Below, piece after piece: positions 25,418 through 36,152 of a DNA stretch of 64,000 nucleotides. Positions within the stretch are counted from its first letter, which is position 1; the number at the start of each line of letters is the position of its first letter. The stretch lies in assembly GCA_964006375.1 (NCBI GenBank), contig OZ023267.1:15573471-15637470 (forward strand), written 5' to 3'. The notes beneath the pieces were generated by a model. It was not told the origin of the DNA. It made no database searches and saw only the letters and a program-made list of their open reading frames with translations. Both the position numbers and the translations under genes were made by a program. The stretch is from Tillus elongatus. Taxonomy: Eukaryota > Arthropoda > Insecta > Coleoptera > Cleridae.

Positions 25418-26100
<683 letters not shown>

Positions 26101-26667
26101 TGCTTAGTTCAAATATATTAAAGAATGCTTCAAATGTCTTTTGAAGGTTCGGGTAACTTTTCAATACTAGCAATGACATTTATAACTCTTTGTTGTGACT
26201 GCAAGTCTAATTTTAACTCCTTGCTTAAGAGGTTATTATTATCTCATTTTTGTTAAACGACTGCGGAGAAAGATTTTCTACAAGGTAAATTTTCCAAGGA
26301 ACTGGTTTTACATTTTTAATCTGATCATTTATTCGTTTTTTAAATTGTTATTCTGTATATTGATTTCGATAATTAACTTTGCGTTGATGACTACAAACAT
26401 GTTCCTTTGAAAATTGAACCATCATCAAGTCATCATAGCCAACTTAAAAGTTGACTTTTAAAATAAACTATATGCCTGTATTTCTGACATTCTACGTTTT
26501 GGGTACACATATTGCATTTCTAAATCCAATTATTTTTGTTTAGAAAAATTTTTAACTCTTGACTTACTTTTGTGCTAATAGAATTTTTAATATTGAAATA
26601 AATGCAGACTGATTTCTGTTTGCAAGATTTTAGGAAGGCGATATATGCATCTAAAAATCTGAGTTTA
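26101..26667. other. No gene recognised
   Basis: AT-rich; the frame at 26,195-26,410 is hydrophobic low-complexity sequence without a motif. Confidence 0.5.
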
Positions 26668-26990
26668 GTACTTATTTCCGCGAGTTTGGTCAATTACCGA
26701 CGCCAGGGGCAGTTTCAACTCACCATCCTGGAAATTCTGCCGAAGCCCTACCTTTCTGTAAGGTTAACGTGCCCAACATCGCATGGACACGGTACCGACG
26801 GCTTTAAGCCCCCTCCGAAGGGCAAACGTGCAGACATTCAATTTGCTCAAATACAATTCCAGAACCTCGGTTGATGTTAATGTTACAGTTTGTACTGAAA
26901 AAGTGAAAGGAGTACTCTGGGATCGAACTCAGTACCCTTCGGTTCAGAGGCACACGTTCTTACCTCTGAACCACCGAGCTTCTCTCATCA
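26668..26990 (-). mobile_element. tRNA-derived SINE (family S)
   Basis: Near full-length copy with box B (GGTTCGATCCC-like, 26,920-26,935 region) and box A; closely similar to the 13.9-kb copy, with a short internal deletion near 26,760. Confidence 0.85.
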
Positions 26991-28769
26991 CTGGTCCGAT
27001 CTTCACTCACCCATACAGCACAATATATTCTCGAAATGTTCTCACAATCTGAGAACCTTCTTTTTTCAGAATATTTGTTTCGGAATGTTCTAATAACATT
27101 TATGGAATCACAAACTTCAATCTTGAATATTCTGAGTACATTCATTCAATTACATCCTAAGAAAATTCTTCGTCAATATACTGATAAAATTTGAATAGGT
27201 TATTATACCGAATGTTCGCTCAGAATGTGCTTGAGATGTCCTTATAATATTATATAACGTTAAAATTTAATGAAAAAGATAGATGATGATTACGGTATAG
27301 TGGTGAGAATTATAATTATAACTATTTTGCATGTTTGATTCTGTTACCTGTCTATGGTAAACACATTGTATATTTAGGCAATCCATTCTTTAGGCGTAGA
27401 GCGCATGTCTATGTCGCCGGGAAGGAAGATGGCAAGATGAGGGATGGCCGCTATACGTAAATAAAAAGTAATGTCAAAATGAATGGCATGTAGTCAACGT
27501 TGTATAAGGTTATATTCTAACATCATTAATTAAAAATAATAATGTGATATGCAGACGGAGAACTGTGCAATTGCAAACAACATAGATCCAGAGTACAGAA
27601 GCAACTAAAACATGGTATGAGGTTATCAAGAACTAAGACGCAACTAGGAAAGAAACAAGTTTTAAAGCATCTCCTGTAGTTCACACTCATGATGGGTTCG
27701 TTAATTTTGCTTGAGACTGGATCATCTTACTAATTAGGTACACCTACATTGTATAATATATAATTTAAAAATTATCTGTTATGTTCAATAGTATCTAAGT
27801 CATGCAATATAAACCACCACAGTTTGATGTGGATGGACTGGAAAATGCAAGAATAATTGTTTTAACCCAACATCTCAGGCTTTTTACTGCTGTGGAAGAA
27901 GTTAATGCTGTAACAAGTATCACTATACAGTGCAGAAAATGTGCACCAGAACATATGGTAGGAAGATGAATGTACAATAAAACTTGCTATTTATCAGATA
28001 TGGAATCACTTTGCCAAAGTATGCCTCTACAACCAGAATATCCATGCTGTTGGTGACAAACATTGGGCATTGGGATATTGAAATAGCTTTAGAAGTCAAA
28101 TTCAAGTCTGCGGAAGCAGAGCAACAAGCAACCATACAAGGGAAGGGTCAAAAGGTCTGATCGATGACAGTTGTAGTTTTGTGTAAGTGCAAGTTAGTGT
28201 GTTTTGTGGCATGTTCTGTCCAATTTAGTTGTATTCTATAAAGATGTAAGTACTATTGTGTAATGCAATTCCCTTAATGCCACACTGAAAGCCTGTAGGA
28301 TCAATAGTCTAGCCAAATTTCAAGTTACTTCAGTGGGGGTAACGGTGATTATTCATCTCGGAAACTTTGTATTTGGCTATTACATTTTTTGGCAACTCCA
28401 AGAACTGTATCGTTTATTTATTTGATTTTTATGTTATTGAAATTTTAATTGTTTTATTAATATTTTATTCAGAAATTTCTTTGTATTCGTTATAAGTACA
28501 TACTTAATCTGAATATACATGCAATACTCGAATTGTTGACTTATTATGTATCTGAACTTGAGTTTACAGGTGTCTGTAGCCACAGGAATAATATGATAAC
28601 CTAAACAAGGGTGAGTGATTGAAGTTCAAATTCTAGGCTCTCGGGCTTGCTTATATGGAAATATATAAAAGGCCAGTTAAATGGTATAAAATCGGTAAAT
28701 TTTGAAGAGAAGTCCAATATTTCATATCTTTGCATTTTCTTGATTTCTTTACCATTCAAAAAATGTATA
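26991..28769. other. Mostly unassigned; degenerate GAATGTTCT region and a possible decayed coding segment
   Basis: 27,025-27,240 is rich in variants of GAATGTTCT, a texture that returns at 29,880-30,150. At 27,802-28,090 one plus-strand frame reads through with only two TGA stops and holds several Cys (CRKCAPEH, YPCCW). The first part is 55 codons from ATG 27,802 to TGA 27,969. I do not recognise the family. It could be a decayed transposon or host exon, or chance. Confidence 0.35.
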
Positions 28770-29856
28770 CAGGGTGTTTCGCATAAGAACCGACCCAGGG
28801 CAGGGGCATGTAGGTAAACGTAAAATATGGTGATTTAACGCAACTCACCCCTATTTAAGTTGCACCCCTGAGAAGTTATAAGCCTTCAGTGGGGTTTTAA
28901 AATTCGAAAAAAATCAATATCTCTGTAATATTTTAACTTAGAAAAATCAAGTTTAGTACCCGTTTTGAGTGTACCGAGAGCATTAATCAATGGTAAGTAT
29001 AGTTCAATTAAGACATTTGAAAGGGTTTATTAGGGGAGATGCACCCTTAAAATGTCACAATTTTTTAACATATTTGTGGATTTAAGAACATATTTCATTT
29101 TATGAGGAATTTTACTCTAAAACCTTGTTACTCCTGTTATTTTCAAAAAACTTTGTTGATTTCAAGAAAAACACGAATAAGTAAAGAAACATATTTTATC
29201 AATCTTACTAATAATCATCGAAAATTAAATATTTGCCAATAAACTTATGTATAGGTCAAATTTGACAATCAGCAAAAAGTGTGAATAATTATAATTTATT
29301 AGAAAACAGACAACTAAAACAACAGAAATAAAAAAATTGCGATCAATAAGTTATAGAAATTCTTCCACATGATAATTTCTCGGACATCTATTGAATTTTT
29401 GATGATTTTAAGTAACATTAATAATATATGTGTCTTTAGTTATTCAGGTTTTTCTTGAAAACCTTTTTTTGAAAAATAACATGAGTAAAAAAGTTTTATA
29501 ATTTACTGCCCCATAAAATGAAATCCTAATTTTTTAGAACCGCTAATAGGTTAAGAAATGCTGTCACATTTTATAGGTGCATCACCACTATTCAACCCTT
29601 TGAAATGTTTCGATTGAACTATACTCACCAACGAATAATGCTCTTGGTACACCCAAAACGCGTACCAAATTTGGTTTAGAAGTATTGAAGTATTATTTAG
29701 ATATTGATTTTTTTTTCGAAATTTAAAACCCCACTTTGAAGGCCTATAACCTCTCAGGGATGCACCTTAGTATGGGGGTAAGTTGCGTTAAATCACCATA
29801 TTTTAAGTTCCCCTACATACCCCTGCTCTGTGTCGTTTCTTATGCGAAACGCCATG
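28770..29856. mobile_element. Foldback element H with ~410-bp arms
   Basis: Left arm 28,770-29,175 and right arm about 29,440-29,856 are inverse copies: CAGGGTGTTTCGCATAAG at the left end, TTATGCGAAACGCCATG at the right. Shared arm blocks include CAATATCTCTGTAAT-like and AGAGCATTAATC/GAATAATGCTCT. About 265 bp of unique AT-rich spacer lies between. There is no transposase, so it is non-autonomous. The left end is flanked by TA (GTATA). Confidence 0.88.
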
Positions 29857-31124
29857 TATATCTTTTTTAAAAACACAATGTTCCCATGAGTATATGTATG
29901 AACATTTTGAGAAGATTTATTGAATGTTCGTGGAACATTTTCAGAAGATACTGGGAGCTCCTAAGAATATTATAAATAACATTCTAAGAACCGTATTAGT
30001 ATGACAGAATCTGTCCCATTCTCATATTCCTAGAATGTTCTATGAATATATATTGTACGTTGTGAGACTGTTCTGGGGATGTTTGAATATTCTTTCCAAA
30101 CATTCCCGGTATATTCTCAGAATGTGTCTGTGCTGTCTTGGTAGTGGATCACAATACGAAACAAAAATAGGTTAATAACCTTTTAATTTTTTTACACTTT
30201 GTAAATTTCTTAGCTGACACTTAAGTATTTGTCCCCCGTATAGATGAGTAATTCTTACAGATTGCCATGTTCAGACTTACAATAATTTTCTAGCTTCTTT
30301 TACCGTTGTTCGTATATAGATAATTCTACTCCAGTTTAAATATATGATTTCAATTTATACTTTTTGTGCAGTCGAGTAAACTAATTCTGCGACTCTCGCT
30401 AACGACTATGTTGATCGGTCAACGATAAAACGTTACATTGCCACATGTTGGATAAATTAAAAATGAGAACATCCAGTACAAAGTTCTGCTATTTCGTTGC
30501 CAGTGTAAACAACGATTGCCAGCAACAAATATCCGCTTCCATCTCTACTATACCTATAATGAAAATTTCCATCTACTGAAAGCAATACTTTTGTTTATTT
30601 TAAAGTAAACTAGAAGTTTCTACCAGTTTGTAGATATGTATGATATCGCTGCTATTGATATGTTGGATCAACAGCAAATATAGCTAAAATGTTACTAGAT
30701 TGAGTTTACAATTGAATCTAGGAGCAAGATGTTTACTTAGTTTTATCAAAACTGCGGTATAGCAGTGCCGTATGGTGAATACTTATTTGACCTATTTGCG
30801 CATGACTGTTAGAACCAAATCGTGTCCCATAACGATGTAACTTTTAACTTGTGCCTGTGTTTTAATTTTTCCTTTTATAAATCGCCACCATTTAAAAAGT
30901 AAGTACGTAACAAAAAATTTACAAGGTTGATTTGATTTTTTTTTACAGTAAAACGAGTTTCATATGGGGTTTGAATAAACAAATAAAGTAAAAGACATTC
31001 GTTTTCCAAAAAGTTAAAAAAAGATAAAACCACAAAGCATCTTTGAGTGTTTAAATGTGATTGGCCTTCTTGACACTTTATTACACCCCTACAAGGACTG
31101 TTTGTATAAAAAATATAGTCATTA
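29857..31124. other. No gene recognised
   Basis: Begins with GAATGTTC-rich sequence (29,880-30,150), then ordinary AT-rich DNA. The minus-strand frame at 30,875-31,195 overlaps the PLE arm and has no known motif. Confidence 0.5.
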
Positions 31125-31385
31125 GTTCTAGTTAAGTACACTTGGAGAACCCAAATCACCACAACACATTTTAAAAGATTTGACAATCGTTTCACTTACC
31201 AAGTTAGCGTCATCAGAGGATGAAACATTCTAATACTTAAAAAACTAACATCAACTTATATACCGGATCTTAGGTAAAGAGATCGAACTGAGATGGGAAA
31301 CTAGTCGCGGGCAAATTTCACAGTGTATTGTATTTTTATTGCCGGACAAGGTCTTTGCGCTGTCCCTACTACTTTATCTAAAAAG
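31125..31385 (+). repeat. PLE1 left inverted arm
   Basis: Inverse of 32,900-33,150. On the plus strand it ends with the RT start FLLPDKVFALSLL, then breaks off at about 31,385 into the 3' part of the minus-strand element. Confidence 0.85.
31182..31216 (-). ncRNA. Hammerhead-like core in PLE1 left arm
   Basis: On the minus strand: CUGAUGA (31,216-31,210), weak stem II, GAAAC, palindrome-like stem III ACGATTGT, then GUC (31,184-31,182), a canonical cleavage triplet. One unpaired C follows CUGAUGA. Stem I is poor in this copy. Confidence 0.6.
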
Positions 31386-31512
31386 TGTCCATCTGTAATA
31401 GTTTTGAGAAGGTTGAACGACAGCTAAATTAACATCGAGCCTTTGGCGGCAATAACTGTATACTTATGTTATCTTTAGAACGTGCCGAAAACGTGGGAAT
31501 TTTATTTAACAA

Positions 31513-32195
31513 AGCAATCGATCAGGTGACTCGTAATTGGCGGTGGTGAAGCGTTCATACAGTTTTTGTTGCAACTATATTTTACAATATATATGCTTTC
31601 GGACGCGTTTAGCTGTCCTGGCTTTCTAACATTTTTTATTAATTTCAGATTATCTCTATCAACGTGATGATTATTATCCTAAATGTGTCGGGCGACGGAA
31701 GACTTATCTACAGTACCGTAACGGAATTGGGATAAGTGTTCTTTGAATCTAATTCCAATCGATCTTTTTGTTTGTCCGACGTATTTAAGATTACAATCTT
31801 TACAACTTATTTCATAAATTCCCGACATTTTTTCCGCGCTATCCTTGTCTTTTGGGTTACCTAGCAAGTTTTTTAAGGTATTTGTTGTTGAAAATGTTAG
31901 CTGTAAGTTGACTTTTCTAAAAATGCTGTCTAGACCCCTCGTGATTCTAGATTCAAATGGTAAGTAAACAAAGTTTTTTTTCGATTTTTTTCTTCTGAAC
32001 GTCGTTGATTCCATCAACATGTTCTTTGTTTTCTGTTTGTTGATTAATTTTTCCACTAGGCAATCAGTGTATCCGTTATATTCGGCCACGTTGTTAATAT
32101 AATTTAATTCTTTGGTATATCTACTTTTGTTTAAAGGAAAATTAATTAACCGATTTACTAATAAAATCAGACTTGCCATTTTTTTGTGCGTACGT
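31513..32195 (-). pseudogene. PLE GIY-YIG endonuclease and preceding linker
   Basis: Linker blocks LVNRLINFPLNKSRY and VEKLINKQKTKNML, then LQLTFSTTNTLKNLLGNP, and the GIY-YIG nuclease: SGIYEISCKDCNLKYVGQTKR, in which GIY and YVG are the two signature tripeptides, followed by IGIRFKEHL with the conserved Arg. An in-frame TAG after SVARHI (31,679) interrupts the domain. Reading on gives DNNHHVDRDNLKLI and ASESIYIVKY, the usual C-terminal end, stopping near 31,513. The domain nicks target DNA during PLE insertion. Confidence 0.9.
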
Positions 32196-32389
32196 ATGAT
32201 GTGAGTCGTTCGGGATGTAGCTTAGAGTAGTGGTTTCCTTTCTATAGACATCGAATTCTAAAGTGTCTTTATTCTTGATAACTAGTACACCTAGAAAGGG
32301 TAATTTATTATTAATTTCTAATTAGTGGGTAAATTTATTGTTTAATTTCGCAATAAAATCTTCTATTCTGCAAACGTTTATGTTAAACA

Positions 32390-32945
32390 CCGCAAAAATA
32401 TCATCCACGTAACGACACCACACTCTAGAAAACTAACCACTTTCACTTTTAAGATCTGTTTCAAATCTGCTCATGAAAAGGTCTGCAATAAGTAGCGATA
32501 GCGGATTGTCCATTTCCGTGCCTTGGGTTTGTTGAAAAAATTCATTGTTGAATTGAAAAATATTTTGTTTGATGCAAAGGTTTGTTAGAGTTAAATACTC
32601 CCTGCAGACATTTTCATTTACGTTATTCATTTTTAGCAACTGCTCTAAATACGTTAAAGTTTGCTCCGTGAGAACGCTAGGAAACACTGAGGTTACATCG
32701 AATGAAATTAAAACCTCGCCTTCAGTCAATTTAACCTCTTTGATCTTATTAATAAATTCAAGTGAATTTGTTACTGAAAAACTTTTCTGTTTGACAGGCA
32801 AGCCTTTAAAGTCATCTGTCAACCACTTAGCTAAATTATAAGTCGGGGAATCTATAGCCGAAATAATAGGTCTAATTGAATTTCCCGGTTTATGAATTTT
32901 TAGTAGGGACAGCGCAAAGACCTTGCCCGGCAATAAAAATACCAT
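32390..32945 (-). pseudogene. PLE reverse transcriptase
   Basis: Palm motifs typical of Penelope-like RT: LLKIHKPGNSIRPIISAID, LISFDVTSVFPSV, then QGTEMDNPLSLLIADLFM, a stop in ESG*FSRVW, and CRYVDDIFAVF with YVDD near 32,400. In the family the second block is usually QGTPMGSPLSP; here Gly is Asp in TEMD. The part before KIHKPG is missing and the frame shifts near 32,195 on the way to the GIY-YIG region. Inactive. Confidence 0.9.
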
Positions 32946-33170
32946 AACTGTGAAATTTGCCTGCGACTAGTTTCCCATCTCAGCTCATCTCTTTACCTAA
33001 GATCCGGTATATAAGTTGATGTTAGTTTTTTAAGTATTTAGAATGTTTCATTCTCTGATGACGCAAACTTGGTTAGTGAAACGATCGTCAGGTCTTTTAA
33101 AATGTGTTGTGGTAATTCGGGTTCTCGAAGTGTACTTATCAGTGCTCATCACAGGTTCCAATCTTCACTT
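32900..33170. repeat. PLE1 right inverted arm / terminal module
   Basis: Inverse of the left arm up to about 33,145. The last 25 bp (GTGCTCATCACAGGTTCC) are shared with the 34.5-kb module but not with the left arm. Confidence 0.85.
33043..33096 (+). ncRNA. Hammerhead-like motif in PLE1 right arm
   Basis: CUGAUGA at 33,055-33,061, GAAAC at 33,078-33,082, palindromic stem III ACGATCGT (33,081-33,088) and GUC at 33,087-33,089, the standard cleavage triplet. Stem I begins UCU / AGG. Stem II is weak in this copy and an extra C follows CUGAUGA. PLE-borne hammerheads with very short palindromic stem III, thought to act as dimers, are known. Confidence 0.68.
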
Positions 33171-33212
33171 AGTGCATTAGTTCTAGCATTTGAAAACCTT
33201 ATGTTTAGAACA

Positions 33213-33449
33213 TTGTTAGATGCACGACAGGGTCGCCATCCCGGTGCAAAACCAGGTACTATGTTGTCACAACAGCAACAAATAACACAAGATGTTATAA
33301 AATAGAGACTGTGTATAACCAACTAACAATTTTTTAAATTGTCAGCCTTGACCCATTTATTCACTAATATAGGGACAATGTATGCAAGGTCAGATGTATT
33401 CTCACCACAATTAGAACCGCAGACCGGTTTCGCTCAAATTGGAGCTCTT
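33213..33449 (-). mobile_element. Retrozyme-like unit D1, inverted
   Basis: Inverse copy of the unit described at 33,613-33,923 (blocks TTAGTTGGTT, GACAACATAG, GGGATGGCGACCCTG), diverging at about 33,213. Its hammerhead region keeps GAAAC, ACCGGT, GGUC (cleavage side 33,422) and a good stem II (GCTC / GAGC), but CUGAUGA has become GCGAAGA. It sits head-to-head with the next unit. Confidence 0.7.
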
Positions 33450-33565
33450 CGCTACACAGCAAACTACCTGATTCCGCACCGAGATGGCGACCCTGTCGCA
33501 TATCTCACAATGTTCTAGGAGGCTGGCTACCCTAGACGTATTACTTTATAGGTGTGTTCTCGCTG

Positions 33566-33630
33566 TAATTAGTATACCGTACTGATGAGCCCTTACTAAA
33601 GCGAAACCGGTCTGCGGTTCTAATTATGGT
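33566..33630 (+). ncRNA. Hammerhead ribozyme candidate, retrozyme unit 5' copy
   Basis: All core bases present: CUGAUGA 33,582-33,588, GAAAC 33,603-33,607, palindromic stem III ACCGGT, cleavage triplet GUC ending 33,612. Stem I is strong: CCGTA / TGCGG next to the core and AATTAG / CTAATT beyond an internal loop. Stem II is the weak point (GC / GC closing pairs only). Best-supported ribozyme candidate in the window. Confidence 0.72.
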
Positions 33631-33923
33631 AAGAATACATCAAGCCTTACATACATTGTCACTATATTAGGGAAGAAATGGGCCAGGGCTGACAATTTAC
33701 AACATTGTTAGTTGGTTGTAAACAGTCTCTATTTTATAATATTTTGTGTTATTTGGAGCTGTCGTGACAACATACTACTTGGTTCCGCACCGAGATGGCG
33801 TCCCTGTCGTACATCTCACAATGTTCTAGGAGGCTGGCTACCATAGCCGAATTACTTTATAGATGTGTTTTCGCTGTAACTAGCATACCGTACTGATGCG
33901 CTCTAATGAGAGAGAAACCGGTC
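33613..33923 (+). repeat. 311-bp retrozyme-like monomer
   Basis: The unit between the two predicted cleavage sites. Non-coding, and less AT-rich in its second half than its surroundings. Confidence 0.65.
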
Positions 33924-33940
33924 TGCTGTTCTAATTATGG
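33877..33940 (+). ncRNA. Hammerhead-like motif, retrozyme unit 3' copy
   Basis: CUGAUGC at 33,893-33,899 (last core A replaced by C), stem II CTCT / AGAG, GAAAC 33,914-33,918, ACCGGT, GUC ending 33,923. Stem I has one mismatch per helix. The changed core base probably cripples it. Confidence 0.6.
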
Positions 33941-34192
33941 TGAGAATACATCTAGCCTTACAATCCTATGTTTACAAAATCGTTGGAGATTATTAAAGTG
34001 ACTGCCATTTTGAAATAGCTGCCTTAAGCGGAAGGTGAATTCTTCACTTCCAAAAGCCCATTGTCAAAAATTTTTACCTTGCGGTTTGGTCAATTAATAA
34101 AGACAGAAAGAAACATTAAAAAAAAGTGGCCTACATTTTGAAATAGGTGCATTCAGCAGAAAACATATTTGAACTGTTTAAAACTTATCACA

Positions 34193-34395
34193 GCGTCTCC
34201 GTGGCCGTGTGGGAAAATCAATTCAGACTTTCCAATTCGGACTCGGGGGACGACGGTTCGAGACTCACCGGCAGCGGATGATTTCTCAAAATCACTGTCG
34301 TCGTTGAGATCGAGCTTAAGGTGGAGGGTAGGTTAGTTTAGATGAGCAAAAAGGGTCAGCAATGGCCTAATTGCCTGTAAGCATCTTATCTTTAC
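34193..34395 (+). mobile_element. Second tRNA-derived SINE family (family T)
   Basis: tRNA-like head with box A TGGCCGTGTGG (34,202-34,212) and box B GGTTCGAGACT (34,255-34,265), spaced 42 bp apart, which fits a long-variable-arm (Ser/Leu-like) tRNA. The body to about 34,395 is unrelated to family S and ends with T-rich sequence. A T run inside the unit argues against a true tRNA gene. Confidence 0.75.
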
Positions 34396-34504
34396 CTTTT
34401 TTTAACTTATTTTAATGTAACAATTTTGCTACTAGTCGCAATATGTACTTTTTTTTAATTTATGATAAAAAACATAAAAGCATCTTGACGTAATCTAATA
34501 AATA

Positions 34505-34632
34505 GTTTATTCATCGCTCTGATGACGCTTTGTTAGCGAAACGATTGTTACGCTTGAAAAATGTGTTGTGGTGAATTGGGTTCTCCAAAGTGTACTTATT
34601 AGTGTTCATCACAGGTTACAATCTCCACTCAA
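34505..34632 (+). repeat. Solo PLE terminal module with hammerhead-like core
   Basis: Copy of the 33.05-33.17 kb module (GTGTTGTGGTGAATTGGG, AGTGTACTTATTAGTG). Core at 34,519-34,549: CUGAUGA, stem II CGCTTTGTTAGC-like (GCT..AGC), GAAAC, ACGATTGT, then GUU as triplet. No PLE coding sequence adjoins it. Confidence 0.65.
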
Positions 34633-34721
34633 TAATAGATAGATTTGCTATTACTTTGTTTCAAAATCTAACCTCGATCAATTTTTAGCGAAATTTCAAG
34701 AAGAAACTGTGAAATTTCGAT

Positions 34722-34866
34722 TCTTTAGTGAATTTTCGTAGAAAAAAATTCACTAATGGGGAGATTCCGACTTTCGAATTTTGAAAAGATTTTTGCCATT
34801 GAGCACGAACTAGGACCCCTAGAACTCATATCCGGGGTCAGTTTCAATTTTTATATGTTTATATAT
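34722..34866 (+). repeat. Family B left half
   Basis: Hairpin (TTCGTAGAAAAAAATTCAC) then ACTAGGACCCCTAGAACTC and a short TA run, where MITE K2 begins. No right half beyond K2. Confidence 0.75.
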
Positions 34867-35669
34867 AGGACTTTCATTAATTCCCGAACCCCACGTGACC
34901 GCTTAAGTTAGGCAACCCGGCATACACGGTTGTACAACCTGAATTAATGAAATCTCTAAGATGCCAGTGTTGTTTCATATTTCCTTTTGGGTTTTATAAA
35001 AAATATAAAAATTATAATAAGTTGAAACAGTAAATGTCTTAAATGTATTTATTATTTAGAATTTTTAACAGCAAGTCTGTTCATGTATGGTTTACTGTTA
35101 TTGATTGTTAAAAAATAAATTGAAAACATAATAACATAATACTTTTTTTTGTATAGATATCAAAATTTTGTAATGTACGTAAATAAATTGAGGTCCGATT
35201 ATTTAAACTTCTAATTTACGGTTTTAGGAATGTGTATCGTGTAACATGTAACATATATGTACCTGTTTGGGCAGATTACAGACGAACAGATTTGGTAGGG
35301 CTTCGCTCCATGCGATGTTGAATATCGTCAACAACATAACCTTAACATACCTACACTTTTAACTTACGTAAAAACGCAATGAAAATGCTAAGTTTTGATA
35401 AAAACTGTTTATTTTTATTGTCCAACAGATAGAAACTTATTTGAAGAAGATAAACACTGGTCGAACTTGGAAAATGCACAATATACATACAAAATAACCA
35501 TCAAAAGGGAATTGAGCGCCAATGGACTGAAATGTAAATTGATTTAGTAACTTTAGGGTCCCTAGTCCAGTGGTTTTTTGGTTACTTTTTGACTGCCAAC
35601 TCATAAAATCATATTCCACTAAGAGAGAGACAGAATCCGGTCACGTGGGATTCGGGAATCAATGAAAGA

Positions 35670-35672
<3 letters not shown>
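34867..35672. mobile_element. CAGGG-type MITE K2
   Basis: About 806 bp, inverse orientation to K1. Ends AGGACTTTCATTAATTCCC and complement, flanked by TA runs on both sides. It sits in the (TA)n following a family-B left half, repeating the pattern of mariner-type element 1. Confidence 0.85.

Positions 35673-35746
<74 letters not shown>
35673..35746. repeat. (TA)n tract
   Basis: About 74 bp, right flank of MITE K2. Confidence 0.97.
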
Positions 35747-35750
<4 letters not shown>

Positions 35751-36152
35751 ACGGAATATCTTAAAATAAATGTCTAATGATCAAAAGTTGAAGTCTGCCA
35801 AATAACAAAAGTGTCATTGTCAAGAAATTTGGGGTGTCAACGTTTGGATCAAAACTGACTAAATTGCTCTGTTTGCAAGCACAAGTAGAATACTTATTTG
35901 TAAGGCGCTTATCACTATTATTTTCACAATATGTCATTACTTCAGTTTCGAAATATCTAAAAATATGCAAATTTGGCTTAAAATGGACCTTAACTCAATC
36001 CCATTTAAGAACCTCTTTTCAGATGTTTTCTATCGCTTTTCTTTTTCTTACAATAGAGCCGAGACATCGAGTTTCGCTCACCCTGTACAAACTTTCATAG
36101 CAATACGTAACATATTTTTTTAGACATATTTTAGACATATTCTTTTTAGACA
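35747..36152. repeat. Dispersed repeat P, copy 1, in unassigned DNA
   Basis: The segment 35,890-36,090 (AAAATGGACCTTAACTCAATC, CGAGTTTCGCTCACCCTGTAC) is inverted at 57,350-57,520. It ends in CACCCTGTA, like the other TA-associated repeats. Confidence 0.65.

Larger units (their letters stand above)
31125..33170 (-). mobile_element. Penelope-like element 1 (PLE1) between inverted arms
   Basis: RT and GIY-YIG coding on the minus strand (31,513-32,945). The flanks, 31,125-31,385 and 32,900-33,150, are inverse copies of about 250-265 bp. Each holds the terminal module of PLEs with a hammerhead-like core, plus the first codons of the truncated RT (FLLPGKVFALSLL). In both arms the hammerhead strand is opposite to the RT strand, and the same arm junction occurs twice. 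The RT N-terminus normally found before the KIHKPG block is absent. Confidence 0.85.
33450..33962 (+). mobile_element. Retrozyme-like cluster: two hammerhead cores 311 bp apart
   Basis: Direct repeat: 33,450-33,612 matches 33,765-33,923 (GCACCGAGATGGCG, ACAATGTTCTAGGAGGC, ATTACTTTATAG), and 33,613-33,651 matches 33,924-33,962. Predicted cleavage sites after C33,612 and C33,923 would release a unit of 311 nt. No protein is encoded. Direct-repeat hammerheads bounding a short non-coding unit is the layout of retrozymes, small circular RNA retroelements that may use PLE machinery; a PLE lies 280 bp away. Confidence 0.7.

Noticed and set aside
32569..32841. Plus-strand frame over the PLE reverse transcriptase
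   Set aside because: Antisense shadow of clear RT motifs on the minus strand.
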